From: Vibrio tubiashii
GTDB lineage: Bacteria > Pseudomonadota > Gammaproteobacteria > Enterobacterales > Vibrionaceae
Assembly (NCBI RefSeq): GCF_028551255.1
Contig: NZ_CP117030.1
Coordinates: 992,001 to 1,056,000, forward strand
DNA length: 64,000 bases
Direction: 5' to 3'
Below, in pieces: positions 7,753 to 18,472 of this stretch. Numbering within the stretch: position 1 is the stretch's first letter; each line of letters begins with the position of its first letter. The notes under the pieces are model-generated. The model was given only the letters and a program-made list of their open reading frames with translations. It did no database searches and was not told the origin of the DNA. The translations under genes and the position numbers were made by a program.

Positions 7753-9528
7753 ATGGATCATTCAATTGGCAACGTCGTGTCTCCACCAAAACTGTCTCTA
7801 GTATCCGGGACGGATGATGAACTGGTAGATAAAATTGAATCCGCAGTGCTAGGGCTTACCGGCGCTGAACTTGACGATCTTATGGATAATCATTTCCGTC
7901 ATATGATTGATGTGCTTAACGATGGCATCTTCTATATGTCGGGAAATGAGTATGTTTGCTTCTACAATCCCTCTTTTTACTCACGTTTTGGCATCGACTC
8001 CGGACATACCGATCTAAAGAGCTGGACTGACCTTGTGCACCCACAAGACCAAATCGCATTCGGAGCAAAAGTAGATGAGCATATTCAGCAAGATGGTGCT
8101 CGCGTTGTCACTCAATATCGCATTCGTTGTACCAACGGCCGATACATTTGGCTTGAGGGCACAGCCGTAACAAAGACGGTCAATGGCCAAAGATTTATGA
8201 TTGGCTGCCATCGTGATATCTCCGATAGAAAGCTGATGGAGTCTTATGTTCAGCAAACATCGTTAACTGATGGCTCTTCTGGATTAGCTAACGAGCAGAA
8301 GTTAGCGATGGATCTCGATAACCTTAAGGTGCTGAACGAAGAAGCGCACCATCTCATGTACATCCAACCCGGTGTTACGCGTTCGTATCAGTCATTATAT
8401 GGCGCTCAAATGATGCGTAATTTACTCTCGCGCCTCACAAAAGTACTCGGAGACTTTCCCGAGCACTTCGTTGACATGTACCGTATTCAGTCTCACGACT
8501 TCGCCATCATTGTTCGCGGTGAGTTCGATGAACTCGCTCTAAACAAGCTCGCTCGTCGCATAACCAAGGTCTATAAAGACGCGATTCGGACGCTCGACTT
8601 CCTGTTTGCCAACGATATCAGTATCGGTATTTACCCAAACATCTCTGAACATTGTCGCACCGACGAAATTGTACGTGTCGCTGCTCAAACCTGTCAGTTT
8701 GCTGCAGCGCATTCCGAACACTCTGTGCGAATTTATGCAGGAAAAACCAAAACTCAAATCGATCGACACTTCTATATTGACCAAGAGCTTGGCAATGCCA
8801 TACGTAACGGCCACCTGTCGGTTAAGTTTCAACCTATTGTCTGTTGCAAATCAGATAAGGTCGCGAGTTTTGAGAGCCTAGTTCGATGGCGTAGTGATAC
8901 ATTAGGAGAGATTTACCCAGATGAATTCATCTCAGTGGCAGAGAAGAAAGGCCTGATAAGCGAATTAGGCTACTTTGTGTTTGAAAAAGCGTGTTGCTTT
9001 ATCAACAAGTACCAACAAACGCACACTGAAGAGATTAAAGTGAATGTTAACGTTTCGGTACTGCAATTACTCAGTCAACAGTTTCCTGACAACGTTAAGC
9101 AGATTACCGAAGAGTTTGGGGTCAATGCGAACTCAATTGTGCTCGAACTCACTGAGACCATCATACTAGATGACAACAAAGACGCGATTTCGCAGCTAAT
9201 GCGACTTAAGCAGTTCGGCTTTCAGCTCTCTTTGGATGACTTTGGCGCCGGTTACAGCTCCTTAAACAGTTTTTTTGATTTGCCGCTGTCACAAATTAAG
9301 ATTGATAAGTCGATTGCTTGGCGTTCGTTAGAAAACCCGGTCACGTTCGAATATCTCTCATTTATCACCAATTTGTGTAACGCCTACAATATCGATATTG
9401 TCATTGAAGGGATCGAAGACGCCGCAATGCAACGTGTCTTCACTGATATGGGAGCCGCCTACCTCCAAGGCTATTGGTTCTCTAAGCCACTTTCCCTTGC
9501 TAGCGCTAGCCACTATACCAAGATATAA
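7753..9528 (+). CDS. PAS / degenerate GGDEF / EAL protein, probable c-di-GMP phosphodiesterase
   Basis: Cytoplasmic 591-aa c-di-GMP signalling protein without membrane segments. A PAS/PAC sensor is at about residues 45-165 (LNDGIFYMSGNEYVCFYN, then GCHRDISDRK). The middle region (170-325) has the fold pattern of a GGDEF domain, but the GGDEF loop reads like YRIQSHDFAIIV, so cyclase activity is not expected. The EAL domain (340-585) keeps the hydrolytic residues: ESLVRW in the EAL position, NVNVSV, ELTET, DDFGAGYSS, KIDKS, IEGIED and QGYWFSKP. It is therefore likely an active phosphodiesterase tuned by the PAS domain. It is monocistronic. Confidence 0.85.
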   Translation: MDHSIGNVVSPPKLSLVSGTDDELVDKIESAVLGLTGAELDDLMDNHFRHMIDVLNDGIFYMSGNEYVCFYNPSFYSRFGIDSGHTDLKSWTDLVHPQDQIAFGAKVDEHIQQDGARVVTQYRIRCTNGRYIWLEGTAVTKTVNGQRFMIGCHRDISDRKLMESYVQQTSLTDGSSGLANEQKLAMDLDNLKVLNEEAHHLMYIQPGVTRSYQSLYGAQMMRNLLSRLTKVLGDFPEHFVDMYRIQSHDFAIIVRGEFDELALNKLARRITKVYKDAIRTLDFLFANDISIGIYPNISEHCRTDEIVRVAAQTCQFAAAHSEHSVRIYAGKTKTQIDRHFYIDQELGNAIRNGHLSVKFQPIVCCKSDKVASFESLVRWRSDTLGEIYPDEFISVAEKKGLISELGYFVFEKACCFINKYQQTHTEEIKVNVNVSVLQLLSQQFPDNVKQITEEFGVNANSIVLELTETIILDDNKDAISQLMRLKQFGFQLSLDDFGAGYSSLNSFFDLPLSQIKIDKSIAWRSLENPVTFEYLSFITNLCNAYNIDIVIEGIEDAAMQRVFTDMGAAYLQGYWFSKPLSLASASHYTKI

Positions 9529-9775
9529 CCCCGTCTCACATCCGAGACTTATTCATCGAATTCCTCATTCCATTTGACTAATTAACTTTAGTTGTAGAGA
9601 ATTCACACAAATTTATAAACCAGTTCATATACCTCGCCAAAATTACGGCTACAGGTAACGGTGTTTGGTGAAGCCTAGCTTCTCAATCAAGGATAGATAA
9701 AGCACTGATAACGTAACTAAAATCGTTATTACTGGACACGGAACTAACTGTTGTTTCTGCCTCTGGAGTAAAAAA

Positions 9776-10930
9776 GTGTCTTATTCAGTACGTAGCTTGA
9801 TTGGTGCAGCTCTCTCTGCAACGCTAATTTTTTCGCCTGTCGTTTCAGCTTCAACTAACTCAGCCTTATGGTTCGAGCATACTGATATTCAGATGCCAAC
9901 CAATACCATGGTTGCTGAGCTAAACAATGGTTTACGCTTTGTTATCCTACCGACCACTCGTCGCTCTGATGAAGTCTCGCTACGTATCCTGATTGGCTCA
10001 GGCACCGCTCAGCAAACTAATGATCAGGATTCAACAGCCAAGCTAGCCGCACGTTCTACCGTAGAAAGCAGTGACTGGAAGGCCACGACTGAACTCGAAC
10101 AAACCGTATTTAGCCTAGATCTTTTGCACGCGGATGCGAGTGCGATAGAGGCAAACTTAGCCGCTATGCAGAAAAGCCTAGCGACCAATGCAAACGGCAA
10201 CGAGTTCAAGCAAAAATTCTATGTCCCACAAAACGTGACAGTTATTGTTACTGGTGGGGTTAACACCAGACAGACAACCAAGCTAATCCAACGCCAGTTT
10301 TCTGGATGGGCAAAGGGCACATCTAAGCAAACCGATGAAGCAAGCAAGATTACTCTGAATGCTTATCTCAAGCCAAGCGTAACAAACGACACTGGCTTGT
10401 CAGTAAGCACGCTTAAAATACTCCAAGACGAGCAAGACAGTAAGCTGCAGCGCAAAGAGATCTTGTTAACTACCTTGGCCAACAAAATGCTAGAACATCG
10501 CATTCAAAACGCTCTAGAACAGCAGAATTCTCAAGCAAAAGTCTCTGTCGAAAACGAGGTTCTTTTTGATCACCGCCTGCTTTCACAAATTCGTATTACG
10601 GAGATGTCAGCCGATGAAAAGTCGACAACAGAAAGCGTAGTGAAATCTGAAATTGAGCGTGCGATTGCAGCTGGATTCACTCAAGTTGAATACGAAATGG
10701 TCGTTAGTGAGCTGCGCGAGCAACTAAAAAGCAAAACTCGCTTGGGTAACGACCACTATGCCGCAGACCAAGCCGACCGCCTAGTTGAAGCGATCAGCTT
10801 AGGTAATGTCTACACAGAGCCATCATACGATCTTGATTTGCTCAACTTCCACGTCGCTCACCTAAATGAGTACGATGTAAGTAAAGAATTTGAGAAGACT
10901 TGGTCAGCGGACAGCAGCGTTACTTTATAA
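9776..10930 (+). CDS. Secreted M16-like protein lacking the zinc-protease motif
   Basis: A 384-aa protein with a signal peptide (cleaved near FSPVVSA) and a fold pattern of the M16 peptidase family. It has ELNNGLRFVILPTTRRSDEVSLRILIGSGT early on, and FYVPQNVTVIVTGGVNTRQTTKLIQRQFSGW, the typical end of an M16 N-domain. In active M16 proteins a glycine-rich turn leads into HxxEH. Here that site reads DSTAKLAARST and the following 40 residues are shortened, so no zinc ligands are present. M16 enzymes are usually 430-930 aa; this one is short. GGAG at 9765-9768 supports the GTG start. A role as a non-catalytic partner or chaperone is conceivable but unproven. Confidence 0.65.
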   Translation: MSYSVRSLIGAALSATLIFSPVVSASTNSALWFEHTDIQMPTNTMVAELNNGLRFVILPTTRRSDEVSLRILIGSGTAQQTNDQDSTAKLAARSTVESSDWKATTELEQTVFSLDLLHADASAIEANLAAMQKSLATNANGNEFKQKFYVPQNVTVIVTGGVNTRQTTKLIQRQFSGWAKGTSKQTDEASKITLNAYLKPSVTNDTGLSVSTLKILQDEQDSKLQRKEILLTTLANKMLEHRIQNALEQQNSQAKVSVENEVLFDHRLLSQIRITEMSADEKSTTESVVKSEIERAIAAGFTQVEYEMVVSELREQLKSKTRLGNDHYAADQADRLVEAISLGNVYTEPSYDLDLLNFHVAHLNEYDVSKEFEKTWSADSSVTL

Positions 10931-10964
10931 GCCAGTTGTACCAAGCCAAATAAATATCATATTG

Positions 10965-10995
10965 AAACCAGTAGTGTACCCCACTACTGGTTTTT
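10965..10995. terminator. Bidirectional intrinsic terminator
   Basis: A 10-bp perfect stem (10967-10976 with 10982-10991) is followed by TTTT on the plus strand and preceded by AA, giving TT on the minus strand. It lies between the convergent M16-like gene and yejF. Confidence 0.85.
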
Positions 10996-11001
10996 ATGTG
11001 A

Positions 11002-12594
11002 TTACAAAGAGGAAAGATTAACTAGATGCCGCGTATAAGGCTGTTGCGGGCGACTAAACAACTCCTGAGTCTCACCTTGTTCGATGATTTCCCCTTGCTT
11101 CATTACGATTGTGTAATGGCACAACGAGCGCACTACATTCAAATCATGACTGATAAACAAATAGGTAAGTTGATACTTTTCTTGGAGTGATTTCAGCAGA
11201 TCGAGCACTTGCGCTTGCACCGTCCTGTCCAAAGAAGAGGTTGGCTCATCTAACAGAATAAACTCTGGTTTAAGGATTAACGCCCGCGCGATTGCAATAC
11301 GCTGCCTTTGTCCGCCAGAAAACTCATTTGGGTAGCGATGTCTTGTCTCTGGGTCTAGGTCGACCTCTGCCATAACATCGCAGATTCGTTGGTCTATTTC
11401 ATCTTCGCTCAGCGTCTGATGTACCCGCAACCCTTCACCAATCACTTGCGCTACCGACATGCGAGGATTCAACGCAGAGAAGGGATCTTGAAACACTACC
11501 TGCATCTTGCTTCGATAAGGCAACATACCCTTTCTATCTAAACCTTGAAGCTCGTTGTCTTGATAAGCGATAGAGCCTTCCGATTTGACCAAACGCAGTA
11601 TTGCCATTCCCGTGGTTGATTTACCCGAACCACTCTCGCCCACCAGACCTATCGAGTGCCCTTTCTTTAACTCAAAGTTCATATTAGTGACGGCTTTAAT
11701 ATGCGATACCACTCGTTTGAAGATACCACCAGTAATTGGGAACCAAACACGTAAGTTACTCACATCAAGTAAAGAGGAAGCTTGCTCACTGATTTTGACA
11801 GGCAAGCCCCTTGGGTCTGAGTTAATCAGCTTTTGTGTGTACTCATGGACGGGGGAATTGAATATCTGTTCACAGCTGCCAGTTTCAACCAAACTACCGT
11901 TTTGCATCACGGATACACGATCAGCAATTCGTTTTACAATACTCAAGTCATGAGTAATAAACAGCATTGCCATGCCCATTTCTTGTTGTAGCTGCTTTAA
12001 TAGATCGAGTATCTGAGCCTGTACTGAGACATCCAATGCTGTCGTCGGTTCGTCTGCGATTAACAACTCGGGTTCGTTAATCAGTGCCATGGCAATCATT
12101 ACCCTTTGCCTCTCTCCCCCAGACAGTTCATGCGGATATGCCATAACTTTGTGTTCAGGGTTACGAATGCCCACCTTACCCAACCACTCAACAGCAAGTG
12201 CTTCTGCAGCTCGTTGGCGCATCCCTCTATGGATAGCTAATGTTTCAACCAGTTGTTTGCCTATCTTGTGCAGCGGATTAAGCGAAACCATTGGCTCTTG
12301 AAAAATCATGCCGATTCTTCCGCCGCGGATCCCTCTCAACTGGCGCTCTGAACATTCTAGAATATTGATGCCATCAAACTCAATGTTGCCTGAAAGGTAG
12401 TGAGAAGAGCCTTGTGGGAGCAGCTTAAGAATCGAGTTGGCTGTTACCGATTTACCAGAGCCACTTTCACCCACTAAGGCAAGCGTCTCACCTTTTTTAA
12501 TCGAAAGTGATACCTCGTTAGTCACCTGTTCGACTTGCCTCTTACGACCAAACCCGACAGATAAGCCATTAATTGTAAGTACAGTTTCAGACAT
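11002..12594 (-). CDS. yejF: YejF, double-cassette ATPase of the Yej peptide importer
   Basis: Cytoplasmic ATPase (530 aa) with two fused ABC cassettes. The first has Walker A GESGSGKSV, signature LSGGERQR and Walker B LLIADEPTTALD. The second has GESGSGKSTTG, FSGGQRQR and FILLDEPTSSLD. The oligopeptide-transporter C-terminal motif lies between and after them. In E. coli YejABEF imports peptides and peptide-nucleotide antibiotics such as microcin C. It starts 2 bp after the yejE stop and is the last gene of the operon. Confidence 0.9.
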   Translation of the reverse strand: MSETVLTINGLSVGFGRKRQVEQVTNEVSLSIKKGETLALVGESGSGKSVTANSILKLLPQGSSHYLSGNIEFDGINILECSERQLRGIRGGRIGMIFQEPMVSLNPLHKIGKQLVETLAIHRGMRQRAAEALAVEWLGKVGIRNPEHKVMAYPHELSGGERQRVMIAMALINEPELLIADEPTTALDVSVQAQILDLLKQLQQEMGMAMLFITHDLSIVKRIADRVSVMQNGSLVETGSCEQIFNSPVHEYTQKLINSDPRGLPVKISEQASSLLDVSNLRVWFPITGGIFKRVVSHIKAVTNMNFELKKGHSIGLVGESGSGKSTTGMAILRLVKSEGSIAYQDNELQGLDRKGMLPYRSKMQVVFQDPFSALNPRMSVAQVIGEGLRVHQTLSEDEIDQRICDVMAEVDLDPETRHRYPNEFSGGQRQRIAIARALILKPEFILLDEPTSSLDRTVQAQVLDLLKSLQEKYQLTYLFISHDLNVVRSLCHYTIVMKQGEIIEQGETQELFSRPQQPYTRHLVNLSSL

Positions 12595-12596
12595 CG

Positions 12597-13637
12597 CTAT
12601 CTTCCTTGGTGGTGAGGGTCAAAGGCATCACGGACTGCTTCACCGATAAACACCAACAAAGTTAACATCACAGAGAGAACAAGGAATGCCGAAAAACCAA
12701 GCCATGGCGCTTGCAAGTTGGCTTTACCTTGCGCGAGTAACTCACCCAATGAAGGCGAGCCTGCGGGTAAACCAAAACCTAAGAAGTCTAGGGAAGTTAG
12801 TGTTGTTACCGAACCTGAAAGGATAAAAGGCATCATGGTCAGAGACGCAACCATAGCATTGGGCAACATGTGACGCAGCATAATGCGCTTATCTGCCACA
12901 CCCATCGCCTGCGCGGCACGCACATAATCAAAGTTACGACAGCGTAAGAACTCGGCGCGCACTATCCCAACCAAGCTCATCCAGCTAAATGCCACCATAA
13001 TCCCGAGCAACCACCAGAAATTGGGCTCGACAAAACTGGATAATATGATGAGCAAGAAAAGTGTCGGCATACCCGACCACACTTCGATAAAGCGTTGACC
13101 AAACAAATCTAACCAGCCACCGTAATAACCTTGAGTAGCGCCGACTGCCACACCTATGACACTCGAAACTATGGTTAAAACAAAGCCAAACAGGACCGAA
13201 ATACGAAAGCCGTAGATGACCCGCGCCAATACGTCTCGGCCTTTGTCATCAGTCCCTAGCCAATTGACATTGTCCGGAGGTGAAGGCACAGCACCGCCGA
13301 TATTGAAGTTAATGGTATCGTAGCTAAATCGAATTAACGGCCAGACGATGTAACCCTTTTCTTCGATTAACTCGATCACATAAGGATCGGTATAGTCTGC
13401 CTCGGTTTCAAACTCACCGCCAAACTCAGTTTCCGCATACTGAGTAGCAATCGGGAAATACCACTGGCTATCAAACTCCACCAGCAACGGTTTGTCATTA
13501 GCGATAAGCTCAGCAAACAAGCTAACGATGAACAACAGCCCGAAAATCCACATAGACCAAAAGCCACGCTTGTTGGCTTTAAACCTGAGCCAACGCGCTT
13601 CATTAAGAGGATTAGTTCGCTTTTTTTTCAACAACAT
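12597..13637 (-). CDS. yejE: YejE, permease of the Yej peptide importer
   Basis: Inner-membrane permease of 346 aa. An N-terminal helix (residues about 28-45) is followed by a roughly 100-residue periplasmic segment containing the DDKGRDVLARVIYGFRIS motif of DppC/OppC-type permeases. Five further helices follow, with the EAA-like loop RAAQAMGVADKRIMLRHMLPNA that docks on the ATPase. The start codon overlaps the yejB stop by one base (TAATG), indicating coupled translation. Confidence 0.9.
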   Translation of the reverse strand: MLLKKKRTNPLNEARWLRFKANKRGFWSMWIFGLLFIVSLFAELIANDKPLLVEFDSQWYFPIATQYAETEFGGEFETEADYTDPYVIELIEEKGYIVWPLIRFSYDTINFNIGGAVPSPPDNVNWLGTDDKGRDVLARVIYGFRISVLFGFVLTIVSSVIGVAVGATQGYYGGWLDLFGQRFIEVWSGMPTLFLLIILSSFVEPNFWWLLGIMVAFSWMSLVGIVRAEFLRCRNFDYVRAAQAMGVADKRIMLRHMLPNAMVASLTMMPFILSGSVTTLTSLDFLGFGLPAGSPSLGELLAQGKANLQAPWLGFSAFLVLSVMLTLLVFIGEAVRDAFDPHHQGR

Positions 13638-14725
13638 TAACGCGCCTCAAAATCAATTCGTGGATCTACCCAGGTATAGGTAAGGTCTGAAATTATGCTC
13701 AAAATCAGGCCAAGAAGCGTCATGATATAGAGTGAGCTGAACACGACTGGATAGTCGCGTTGTATGGTTGACTCAAAGCCGAGCAGGCCGATCCCTTCTA
13801 AAGAGAACATCACCTCAATCAACATTGAGCCAGTGAAGAAGATGCTGATAAACGCAGCTGGAAAGCCTGCGATAATAATCAACATCGCATTGCGGAAAAC
13901 GTGCTTGTAAAGAATGTCTCGCTCATCAAGTCCTTTTGCTCGCGCGGTAACCACGTATTGCTTGTTGATCTCATCAAGGAAGGAGTTTTTCGTCAGCATA
14001 CTTAATGTCGCAAAACCGCCTATAACCATGGCGAGGATCGGCAAGGCTAAATGCCAAAAGTAATCGATGATTTGCTGATACCAGTTGAGCTGTTCGAAAT
14101 TACTTGAGACCAAACCACGCAGCGGGAACCAACTAAAATAGTTACCGCTGGCAAACACAATAATCAGGATGATGGCAAACAAAAAGCCTGGAATCGCATA
14201 TCCGACGATGACGACTGCGCTAGACCAAATATCAAATCGACTGCCATGATGAATCGCTTTCAAAATCCCCAGTGGAATTGAAATCAGATAGATGATCAAC
14301 GTACTCCATAAACCAAGGGAGATAGAGACTGGCAATCGCTCAACAATTAGATCAATCACGCTACCGCCCTTGAACAAGCTATCGCCGAAGTTGAAAGTCA
14401 CATAGTTTTTCAACATATCGAAATAGCGTTCATGGATAGGTTTATCAAAGCCGAACTGCTTTTTAATTTCTTCGACAACTTCTGGGTCTAAGCCTCGCGA
14501 GCCTTTATAGCCCGTAGAAGAGGCCTCCTCCACGACAGCCGTGTCAGCTGAGTTACCTCCCCCAGTGAAGCGGCTCATCAAACCAGACTCTAACCCCTCC
14601 ATTTGCGCAATGGCTTGTTCAACTGGCCCACCCGGAGCCACCTGAATAATGAAGAAGTTAATGGTGATAATCGCCCACAAAGTGGGTATGACTAACAGCA
14701 GTCGTCGAAAAATATATGCAGCCAT
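13637..14725 (-). CDS. yejB: YejB, permease of the Yej peptide importer
   Basis: Inner-membrane permease of 362 aa and partner of YejE. The N-terminus [26 protein letters not shown] is typical of DppB/OppB permeases. A long soluble segment (residues 45-125), rich in Gly/Ser/Glu and characteristic of YejB, precedes the five-helix core, and the EAA loop reads [22 protein letters not shown]. The ATG at 14725 has GAGG just upstream on the coding strand and replaces a TTG at 14728. It lies 11 bp downstream of yejA. Confidence 0.9.
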   Translation of the reverse strand: MAAYIFRRLLLVIPTLWAIITINFFIIQVAPGGPVEQAIAQMEGLESGLMSRFTGGGNSADTAVVEEASSTGYKGSRGLDPEVVEEIKKQFGFDKPIHERYFDMLKNYVTFNFGDSLFKGGSVIDLIVERLPVSISLGLWSTLIIYLISIPLGILKAIHHGSRFDIWSSAVVIVGYAIPGFLFAIILIIVFASGNYFSWFPLRGLVSSNFEQLNWYQQIIDYFWHLALPILAMVIGGFATLSMLTKNSFLDEINKQYVVTARAKGLDERDILYKHVFRNAMLIIIAGFPAAFISIFFTGSMLIEVMFSLEGIGLLGFESTIQRDYPVVFSSLYIMTLLGLILSIISDLTYTWVDPRIDFEAR

Positions 14726-14736
14726 CAATGCCTCAA

Positions 14737-16557
14737 TTAACGTCGTTTTTCTGGAAGCTTGGCAGCTTTCTCTTTAGATACCCACCAAGTATCGACACCT
14801 AAGTCATACTCTGGTCGAATATCTGGTCGCTCAAACTTGTCCCATGTCGCGACGCGGTAGTTGCTGTAATGCCACTGAGGAACCATGTAGAAGTTCCACT
14901 GAAGCACCCTGTCGAACGCACGCCCTAACGCGAGTAACTTATCAGGGTTCTGCTGATTATCGGCAATCTCTTGAGTCAGGTAATCGACTGCTGGGTCAAT
15001 GACGCCCGCAGTGTTGTAGGTCGAGTCAATGAACTTTGAGTTCCAAACAATCATTAAGCTAGAGCTAGGATAAGCGTTGGCAAAGAAACGTGAAGAGACC
15101 ATATCAAAATCGCGATCACGCAGGCGCTTGATGTACTGAGTACGATCCACCGTGCGAAGCTTCATATCAATCCCCATTAACTTAAGATTCTTCTGAAATG
15201 GGATCGCGTAAGTTTCTACATTCGGATTAAAGATAAGTAGCTCAAAGCTCATCGCTTCACCGGTTTTGGTGTTGGTCATTACTTTGTTTTTCAGCTCCCA
15301 TCCAGCCTCTTTAAACAGCTTAAACGCTGTGCGCATTTGGCTACGAATGCGACCCGAGCCATCTGTTTTAGGTGGTTGGTACTCTTCGGTAAATACACGG
15401 GGAGGGATCTTATCCTTTATCGGCTCCAATACCGCTTTTTCAGCGTCTGAAGGCAATCCTACTGACTCATAATTTGTGTTCTGAAAGTAACTGCGTGTAC
15501 GGCTGTTTTCGTTGTAGAAAAGGTTCTTATTCATCCATTCAAAATCGAGTGCGTAGGTAATAGCTTCTCGAACTTTAGGATCTTTAAATACCTCGGTTTG
15601 AATATTGAACACAAAACCATTAGCTTGCTGAGGCTGTGAATGGGGGATGACTTCTTTTTTGATGTACCCCTTATCAAAGTTCGAGCCTGTGTATGAGTTC
15701 TCCCAGAATTTCGGTTCGCTCTCAATACGGATATCAAACTCACCCGCTTTAAAAGCCTCAAGCATAACCGTGTCATCGCGGTAGTAGTCATATTGAACCT
15801 GTTCAAAGTTATTACGACCCACATTCACCGGAAGGTCTTTGGCCCAATAGTCTTTGTCTAATGTATAGGTCACGCTCTGCCCTGGCTTGTAGTCGGTGAC
15901 CTTATAAGCGCTGCTGCCTACTGGTGGCTCATTGAGGGGTTCAGAGAATTTTTTGTCTTGCCAGAAATGCTTAGGAAGCACACGAGTGGACTGAGCGAAA
16001 CTAAACAGTTTCTCTCTATCTGGCTCAGACATCTCTATACGTACAACATGATCAGACTTGGCGGTGACAGATTTAATGGCTTTGTAGTAAGAGCGGTACT
16101 GAGGTACACCCTCGGTCATGAATTTTTCGAAGGTAAAGGCGACATCATGAGCCGTAATAGGCTCACCATCTTGAAATCGTGCTTTAGGATTAATGTCGAG
16201 CTCTAACCACATGAAATCATCTGAATAGCGCGCCTTACTCGCAATCAGCGGATAGTAGGCATCAATCTCATCGCTAGGAGAATACATCAGTGTATCGTAA
16301 AGCTGACCGCTTCCTGCTGCTGCCACTCCGCGCGACGCATATCGATTGAAGTTATCGTAAGTCCCCATTTGACCATATGTCACTTTGCCGTATTTGGGCG
16401 CATCAGGGTTGACGTAATCGAAGTGAGCAAAATTTTCTGGGTATTTTGCGTTTCCAAACCCAACCAGAGTCGTCGTTTCTATAACGTCGGCGTAAGCCCC
16501 AAAGCTTGTACTCGCGGCAATCAATCCACTAAGTACAAAGCGAGACAGCATCTTCAT
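14737..16557 (-). CDS. yejA: YejA, periplasmic peptide-binding protein
   Basis: Periplasmic receptor of 606 aa for the Yej importer. The signal peptide ends near residue 23 (SFGAYA before DVIETTT). The body has the family-5 (DppA/OppA-type) binding-protein pattern, including [20 protein letters not shown] and the [22 protein letters not shown] region. The length suits YejA rather than the shorter DppA. AAGGAAG lies 5 bases upstream of the ATG on the coding strand. The 160-bp spacer upstream should carry the operon promoter. The operon order yejA-B-E-F is the same as in enterobacteria. Confidence 0.9.
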   Translation of the reverse strand: MKMLSRFVLSGLIAASTSFGAYADVIETTTLVGFGNAKYPENFAHFDYVNPDAPKYGKVTYGQMGTYDNFNRYASRGVAAAGSGQLYDTLMYSPSDEIDAYYPLIASKARYSDDFMWLELDINPKARFQDGEPITAHDVAFTFEKFMTEGVPQYRSYYKAIKSVTAKSDHVVRIEMSEPDREKLFSFAQSTRVLPKHFWQDKKFSEPLNEPPVGSSAYKVTDYKPGQSVTYTLDKDYWAKDLPVNVGRNNFEQVQYDYYRDDTVMLEAFKAGEFDIRIESEPKFWENSYTGSNFDKGYIKKEVIPHSQPQQANGFVFNIQTEVFKDPKVREAITYALDFEWMNKNLFYNENSRTRSYFQNTNYESVGLPSDAEKAVLEPIKDKIPPRVFTEEYQPPKTDGSGRIRSQMRTAFKLFKEAGWELKNKVMTNTKTGEAMSFELLIFNPNVETYAIPFQKNLKLMGIDMKLRTVDRTQYIKRLRDRDFDMVSSRFFANAYPSSSLMIVWNSKFIDSTYNTAGVIDPAVDYLTQEIADNQQNPDKLLALGRAFDRVLQWNFYMVPQWHYSNYRVATWDKFERPDIRPEYDLGVDTWWVSKEKAAKLPEKRR

Positions 16558-16673
16558 ATGCTCTTCCTTCCATGGTCATCCAAGTTAATCTAATAACTAT
16601 AGTATTAATTAGTATTAATAATTCAACTACTTGGATAAGTATAGGTAGGGAAAGTTCTTTCTGTGAAGCAAAA

Positions 16674-16700
16674 AAATTCGCCCTCACTAAGTTAGAGGGC
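16674..16700 (-). terminator. Intrinsic terminator of the Aer-like gene
   Basis: A 6-bp GC-rich stem (16680-16685 with 16695-16700) is followed on the minus strand by GAATTTTTTT. It lies directly after the Aer-like gene. Confidence 0.75.
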
Positions 16701-16718
16701 GATTTCAATCAGAGCGAA

Positions 16719-18281
16719 TTATGATTTATCTTCAAAGCGTTTAGCTAGTTGATGGAACTCGTCCACCTGCTCTTTAAGCTCATTAGAGTGTTCTTTTACA
16801 GCACGAGTTGCCGCGAGATTTTGCTCTGAGGTTGAGGCAATAGATTGAATATGCAAATTCACTTCACTCGACAGTTCACGCTGCTTATTTGCTGAGCTTT
16901 CAACCGACTGCATTAAATGATTCATCGACGTCATGAGTTCTTCCACCTCAGACAATTTCTCAGCACTCACACTCGCTACATCGCTACACGCGTTGGTTTG
17001 CTCTTGGTTAGCTAAGATATCTTTTTGCCAACTTTCAATAGTGCCCAACATGGCATCAATGCTGTCCTTAATTTGAACGGTCGCATTGGATGTGCGCCCA
17101 GAAAGTGCGCGAACTTCATCCGCAACCACAGCAAAGCCTCGGCCTTGTTCACCCGCTCGCGCCGCTTCAATTGCTGCATTAAGGGCCAACAGGTTGGTTT
17201 GCTCGGCGATGCCACCGATTTCTTCCATCATCTTACTGACGTTTTGAGCTTGCTCACTCAACTGGTAGGTTGTCTGTGTCGCCTTTTCTGCCTGTACACT
17301 TAAGTTAGTTAGGTTGTGATGCGTTTGATTGATGCTCTGTTTTGCACCGGCACAGGTTTTCAACGTCACATCGACTATCTGATGAGCATCTTGCGTGCTC
17401 GATGAAACTTCATTGGCGGTCAGCTCAACTTCCTCTGTCGCTTCACGCACTTGCAGAATATCCTTGGTCTGTTGGTCGAGAGCTTCTGTTACTTGATAAG
17501 AAGTCGCACTTAAATTGTCGGCAAGATCTTGAAGTGGTTTAGCCGAATCACTCATCCGCCCGAGTACTGTACGGATTCGCGCAGACGACAGCTTGAGGTG
17601 GAAGTCGGCGACAGAAAACTTCTTACTTCCCGAAAAGACTAAACGGCTAACGCTGTCATATTCAGTTTGGAGCTTACTAAGTTGTTTTGGCGTATCGATC
17701 AGCTCCTGTCTAAACAACGCTAAGATCACCGCGACTGGCGCCAGACTCAGCAGAAAACTCGGTACCCCTTGCAAGCCCATCACGCTAGAGGCTAATGGCG
17801 CGCCTAGAGCACCAAGAAGCACCGCATAACGAACCGTGTCACTGATCTTAAGTGACCACGCTCTGCCCGACTTTTCAGCTTTCAGAAGCCCCTTGTAAGC
17901 TTTATCTGCGATATCGACCCATTCGCGCTTAGGTTTGACACGTACCGACTGATAACCAACGATTTCGTTATCTTGATAGATGGGAGTGACATACGCATCA
18001 ACCCAATAGTAACCATTTGACTTAGTACGATTCTTTACGATGCCACGCCACGCCTTTCCTTGCTTTAGGTTTCGCCACATATCAGCGAAAGCAGCCTTCG
18101 GCATGTCGCCGTGTCTAACGATATTGTGGTGCTGACCTAACAATTCTTGTTGAGAGTATTCAGCAACACGAGCAAAGGCTTCGTTACTGTAGGTGATCAC
18201 ACCTTTTAGATCGGTGGTAGAAACAAGTTGATCTTGGCTTTCTAATAGCGTTTCACGTGCGGAAGATGGTTGGGCTGACAT
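16719..18281 (-). CDS. Aer-like PAS chemoreceptor (energy taxis)
   Basis: Methyl-accepting chemotaxis-type protein of 520 aa with the architecture of Aer. It has an N-terminal PAS domain (about 10-125: [28 protein letters not shown], then [18 protein letters not shown]), expected to bind FAD and sense redox or oxygen. A short hydrophobic anchor follows (about 150-195) with no periplasmic sensor. The C-terminus is a cytoplasmic signalling domain whose hairpin tip contains [20 protein letters not shown]. The ATG at 18281 is preferred to an adjacent TTG at 18284. The gene stands alone; chemotaxis kinases lie elsewhere. Confidence 0.85.
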   Translation of the reverse strand: MSAQPSSARETLLESQDQLVSTTDLKGVITYSNEAFARVAEYSQQELLGQHHNIVRHGDMPKAAFADMWRNLKQGKAWRGIVKNRTKSNGYYWVDAYVTPIYQDNEIVGYQSVRVKPKREWVDIADKAYKGLLKAEKSGRAWSLKISDTVRYAVLLGALGAPLASSVMGLQGVPSFLLSLAPVAVILALFRQELIDTPKQLSKLQTEYDSVSRLVFSGSKKFSVADFHLKLSSARIRTVLGRMSDSAKPLQDLADNLSATSYQVTEALDQQTKDILQVREATEEVELTANEVSSSTQDAHQIVDVTLKTCAGAKQSINQTHHNLTNLSVQAEKATQTTYQLSEQAQNVSKMMEEIGGIAEQTNLLALNAAIEAARAGEQGRGFAVVADEVRALSGRTSNATVQIKDSIDAMLGTIESWQKDILANQEQTNACSDVASVSAEKLSEVEELMTSMNHLMQSVESSANKQRELSSEVNLHIQSIASTSEQNLAATRAVKEHSNELKEQVDEFHQLAKRFEDKS

Positions 18282-18472
18282 CAATCTAGTACTTTTGTAT
18301 TAATTATGTAGCACGGAAATATAAGCAATAAGATAAATTATGACAAAATATAAATTTAACCAAACTGCAAAATTTTGAACTATTTCACTAGTCGATGTAC
18401 CGACAAGTAGATTTTTGTCCGAACACATATTTAAGTGGTAGCCGTTAGTCAGTTACCACTCAAATCGTTGAT

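Noticed and set aside
9640..9775. Possible c-di-GMP (GEMM) riboswitch before the M16-like gene
   Set aside because: The GEMM core (GCAAAGCC-type loop and the GGUAGC tetraloop-receptor region) could not be matched; only weak inverted repeats are present.
16719..18281. Sensor kinase, because of the PAS domain
   Set aside because: There is no histidine kinase domain; the C-terminus is a chemotaxis signalling hairpin.
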